Shown one piece after another: positions 61,121 through 64,000 of a stretch of DNA of 64,000 nt; within the stretch, counting starts at the first letter, position 1; every line of letters begins with the position of its first letter. Position numbers and translations under genes: made by a program. The DNA is from Parapedobacter sp042666505 (GTDB lineage: Bacteria > Bacteroidota > Bacteroidia > Sphingobacteriales > Sphingobacteriaceae). The notes below the pieces were generated by a model. It was not told the origin of the DNA. It was given only the letters and a program-made list of their open reading frames with translations, and searched no databases. Location of the stretch: positions 248,001 through 312,000 of the forward strand of contig NZ_JBHTDN010000001.1 of the NCBI RefSeq assembly GCF_042666505.1. Direction: 5' to 3'.

Positions 61121-62254
61121 ATGATGAACCGGATAAATAGCCGTTTAGAGTCGCTCGACATCCTTCGGGGATTTGATTTATTCTGCCTGGTATTTTTTCA
61201 GCCGGTACTGTCTTCGTTAGCCCGGGCTTTCGACAATGACGGATTAACGGCCATCATGACCCAGTTTCGGCATGTGCAATGGGAAGGATTCGTTTTCTGG
61301 GATCTGATTATGCCGTTATTTATGTTTATGGCCGGGGTTTCCATGCCATTCGCCTTTCAAAAGTACCTCAACGAAGGGAGCAAAACCAGGCTCTATAAAC
61401 GAGTCCTGAAACGGGTATTGCTGTTGTGGATTTTTGGGATGATGTGTCAGGGAAATCTATTGGCGTTCGACTTCCATAAAATTTATTTGTATTCGAATAC
61501 CTTGCAGGCCATTGCCATGGGATACCTGATTTCGGCGGTTCTCCTGATACACCTGGGGATCCGTGGACAGCTCGTTGCTACCGCGGTACTGCTGCTCGGT
61601 TATTGGGGAATCATGACATTTGTAGGGGCTGACGGTTACGGAAGGGGCGATTTTACACCTGATAAAAACTTTGCCGAATACCTGGACCGGACCGTGCTAG
61701 GACGGTTTAGGGACGGGGTCAAAGTTACCGATGCAGGTCTGGATTTTGGAAATTACCGATACACCTGGCTGTTAAGCAGCCTCAATTTCGGCGTCACCGT
61801 AATGACCGGTGTTTTTGCGGGCCATATCCTAAAGAGCAGCAAGATCACGAAGGTTAACAAGGCTGTGTGGCTGTTGGGGCTGGGGATTTTACAGGTTATC
61901 CTCGGGGTGTTATGGGGCTTACAGATGCCCATTATAAAAAAAATATGGACGAGCTCCATGACGCTGTATAGCAGCGGACTCTGTTTCATCCTGATGGCTA
62001 TATTTTACTACGTCATTGACTGTCTGGGTAAAGGGAAATACGTAGGCTGGCTTAAAATCTATGGGATGAACTCAATCCTGGCGTATCTTCTGTTTTCCAT
62101 AGTTGATTTCAGCTCCGTTGTCCATTCGCTGTTTTTCGGTTTGGAGCAGTTTCTGGGCAAAGGCTATCAACCGTTCGCCAGGTTGTGCAGCGTCAGTTTG
62201 ATCTTCTTGATATTGTATTTCTTAGCGAAAAGAAAGGTATACCTCAAAGTGTAA
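61121..62254 (+). CDS. HGSNAT-like membrane acyltransferase (DUF5009 type), copy 2
   Basis: A 377-aa inner-membrane protein of the same family as the one at 52954. It starts RLESLDILRGFDLFCLVFFQPVL, continues with WEGFVFWDLIMPLFMFMAGVSMPFAFQ, and ends FLAKRKVYLKV, closely parallel to the FLYRKRIFIKV end of the first copy. About ten helices. The start is ATG 61121 (or 61124), 10 nt after the preceding gene; the open frame further upstream overlaps that gene. As part of the SusC/SusD operon it may acetylate a sugar in the periplasm using cytoplasmic acetyl-CoA. This is inferred from the human HGSNAT mechanism. Confidence 0.85.
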   Translation: MMNRINSRLESLDILRGFDLFCLVFFQPVLSSLARAFDNDGLTAIMTQFRHVQWEGFVFWDLIMPLFMFMAGVSMPFAFQKYLNEGSKTRLYKRVLKRVLLLWIFGMMCQGNLLAFDFHKIYLYSNTLQAIAMGYLISAVLLIHLGIRGQLVATAVLLLGYWGIMTFVGADGYGRGDFTPDKNFAEYLDRTVLGRFRDGVKVTDAGLDFGNYRYTWLLSSLNFGVTVMTGVFAGHILKSSKITKVNKAVWLLGLGILQVILGVLWGLQMPIIKKIWTSSMTLYSSGLCFILMAIFYYVIDCLGKGKYVGWLKIYGMNSILAYLLFSIVDFSSVVHSLFFGLEQFLGKGYQPFARLCSVSLIFLILYFLAKRKVYLKV

Positions 62255-62287
62255 CCTTATGCAAATATCCTACAACAACAGGATAAA

Positions 62288-62309
62288 ATGAAGCAAGGTT
62301 CCGCTTCAT
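62288..62309. repeat. Short hairpin before the GMC oxidoreductase gene
   Basis: ATGAAGC (62288-62294) and GCTTCAT (62303-62309) form a perfect 7-nt inverted repeat with an 8-nt loop in the 112-nt gap. No T tract follows, so it may act in RNA processing or attenuation rather than termination. Confidence 0.4.
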
Positions 62310-62366
62310 AAAATGTAGAACTTCGAGCGGTATAAGCTGACTGATTTATAAACCCTAAAAAACCAC

Positions 62367-64000
62367 ATGGCATTTAACATAAACGCAAGTAAGGGTAAAT
62401 ACGATGTTATCATTGTCGGATCGGGGGCAGGCGGGGGCATGGCTGGCTATGTGCTGGCACAGGCGGGCTTGAAAGTGCTGATGTTGGAATCCGGTCCCTT
62501 TTTCGATCCGGCCAAAGACTCGTTACAGATGCGCTGGCCTTGGGAATCACCCCGCAGAGGAGCTTCTACAAACCGCGCCTTTGGCGATTTCGATGGCGCT
62601 TTCGGGGGATGGGAGATCGACGGTGAGCCGTATACCAACAGCGAGGGAAGTGAGTTCCGATGGTTTAGGTCACGGATGCTGGGAGGACGTACCAACCATT
62701 GGGGGCGTATTTCCCTGCGTTTTGGCCCAAAAGATTTCAAGGGAGGAAGCTTCGACGGGGCTACCGACGACTGGCCGATCAGCTACGAGGAAGTTAAGCC
62801 GTATTACGACAAAGTGGACATACTGCTCGGTGTATATGGCACCAATGAGGGGCTGGAGGATGATCCCGATGGGATCTTTCTGAAGCCGCCGAAACCCAGG
62901 CTACACGAATTACTGATCGCCGAAGCGGCCAGAAAAAAAGGCATTCCCGTGATACCGGGTAGGGGATCGGTGCTTACCGAACCATTGAAAAACAATAACC
63001 AGCGGGGCGTGTGTTTCAATTGTGGCCAGTGCGGCAGGTCGTGCAAGGTGTACGGGGATTTTTCTTCTTCGTCCGCTTTGGTCATCCCGGCCATCCGGAC
63101 CGGAAATCTGGAAGTGCTTCCCAACTCGTTGGTGCGCGAGGTGCTGGTGGATGGGTATGGACTCGCCAAGGGCGTGTCTTACATCAGCAAAGAAGATATG
63201 CAGGAGTATCAGGTATATGGCCAGCAGGTCATATTGGCCGCAAGTGCCTGTGAATCGGCGCGTATTTTATTGAATTCAAAGTCACGGCAACATCCGCAGG
63301 GACTGGCGAACAGCAGCGGGGTGGTCGGTAAATACCTGCACGATTCCACGGGCGTCAGTGTCGCGGCATATCTTCCACAGCTAAAAAACCGAAAGCGGTA
63401 TAATGAGGATGGAGTGGGAAGCCTGCATGTCTATTCACCCTGGTGGCTGGACAATTCGAAACTGGATTTTCCGAGAGGCTATCACATCGAATATGGCGGG
63501 GGGATGAACATGCCTTCCTACGGGTACCTAAATGATCTGCCCCGGTTTAACGGTGCGTTAGCCAACGTTAATGGTGCTGGAAAAAAAAGCGGCGGATACG
63601 GCCGGTCGCTGAAGGAAGAGTACCGCGATTACTTTGGAACCAAAGTGGTTCTGGCCGGCCGGGGATTGGCCATCGCACGAAAAGACAATTACTGCGAAAT
63701 CGATCCCAATACGGTCGACAAATACGGTATCCCCGTGTTGAAGTTCCATTACAAATGGCACGATGCCGAAATCAAACAGGGCAAGCACATGCAGGATACA
63801 TTCCATGACCTATTTACCGGTATGGGTGCTGTTATCACGTCGGCGTACGTAGGAGCCGACAAGCACTATGGACTCAAAAAGCCCGGCGAGATCATCCATG
63901 AAGTGGGGACGGTACGGATGGGAGATGATCCGAAAACTTCGGCTTTGAATAAATGGTGTCAAGCTCATGATTGCAAAAACTTATTCGTGGTAGACGGAGC
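62367..64000 (+). CDS. GMC family oxidoreductase (partial, cut by window edge)
   Basis: An FAD-dependent oxidoreductase of the glucose-methanol-choline family, open to the window end (544 codons visible). The N-terminal FAD loop is VIIVGSGAGGGMAGYVLAQAG, followed by LGGRTNHWGRISLRFGP, typical of sugar-oxidising GMC enzymes of Bacteroidota and gluconate 2-dehydrogenase large subunits. A cysteine cluster GVCFNCGQCGRSC lies near residues 212-226. HEVGTVRMGDDPKTSALN and NLFVVDG near the edge are the C-terminal FAD-binding segment, so little is missing. No signal peptide is seen, so export would need a partner. It probably oxidises a sugar for the SusC/SusD locus. Confidence 0.88.
   Translation, partial: MAFNINASKGKYDVIIVGSGAGGGMAGYVLAQAGLKVLMLESGPFFDPAKDSLQMRWPWESPRRGASTNRAFGDFDGAFGGWEIDGEPYTNSEGSEFRWFRSRMLGGRTNHWGRISLRFGPKDFKGGSFDGATDDWPISYEEVKPYYDKVDILLGVYGTNEGLEDDPDGIFLKPPKPRLHELLIAEAARKKGIPVIPGRGSVLTEPLKNNNQRGVCFNCGQCGRSCKVYGDFSSSSALVIPAIRTGNLEVLPNSLVREVLVDGYGLAKGVSYISKEDMQEYQVYGQQVILAASACESARILLNSKSRQHPQGLANSSGVVGKYLHDSTGVSVAAYLPQLKNRKRYNEDGVGSLHVYSPWWLDNSKLDFPRGYHIEYGGGMNMPSYGYLNDLPRFNGALANVNGAGKKSGGYGRSLKEEYRDYFGTKVVLAGRGLAIARKDNYCEIDPNTVDKYGIPVLKFHYKWHDAEIKQGKHMQDTFHDLFTGMGAVITSAYVGADKHYGLKKPGEIIHEVGTVRMGDDPKTSALNKWCQAHDCKNLFVVDG

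Overview
The window looks like a chromosomal segment of a free-living member of the Bacteroidota, most likely the Sphingobacteriaceae (Parapedobacter, Olivibacter or Sphingobacterium relatives). This is inferred from the gene families: a SusC/SusD pair, a PorP/SprF protein beside a type IX secretion substrate, Bacteroidota-type FtsL and FtsZ tails, a histone H1-like protein, and several promoters with the phylum-typical TAnnTTTG -7 box. There are 49 protein genes, one of them cut by the right edge. I recognised no tRNA, rRNA, CRISPR array, insertion sequence or prophage.

Layout. 1-5.7 kb: aldo/keto reductase, then (minus strand) LutB-like iron-sulfur protein, aspartyl-tRNA synthetase, a LytTR response regulator and a small lipoprotein. 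5.8-21.7 kb: a complete plus-strand dcw cluster for division and peptidoglycan synthesis (mraZ, rsmH, ftsL, pbp/ftsI, murE, mraY, murD, ftsW, murG, murC, ftsQ, ftsA, ftsZ), headed by a clear MraZ-type operator and closed by a terminator after ftsZ. 21.8-29.2 kb: an alpha-oxoamine synthase, a histone H1-like protein, a PorP/CHU_C pair, a TIM-barrel isomerase, a NarL-type regulator and mscL. 29.2-41 kb: ChaN-like lipoprotein, rpmH-rnpA-yidD, tsaB, corA, a GH130-type phosphorylase facing two GT4 glycosyltransferases, an OmpH/Skp-like protein and gyrB. 40.9-46.9 kb: an AraC regulator divergent from a pentose operon (isomerase, ribulokinase, sodium symporter). 46.9-49.9 kb: an unrecognised protein, a repeat-rich gap and an ArnT-like membrane glycosyltransferase.

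50-64 kb is the accessory end, all on the plus strand: a purple acid phosphatase-like enzyme, a PafA-type alkaline phosphatase, a sugar acetyltransferase-like membrane protein, then a SusC/SusD locus with a Tat-exported DapA/NanA-fold protein, a beta-propeller lipoprotein, a second acetyltransferase-like membrane protein and a GMC oxidoreductase that runs off the window. This locus has no classical secreted glycosidase. It combines glycan import with periplasmic oxidation, lyase and acylation chemistry, and it is the most promising place for undescribed biology. The next candidates are the GH130/GT4/GT4 module and the pentose operon that lacks an AraD epimerase.
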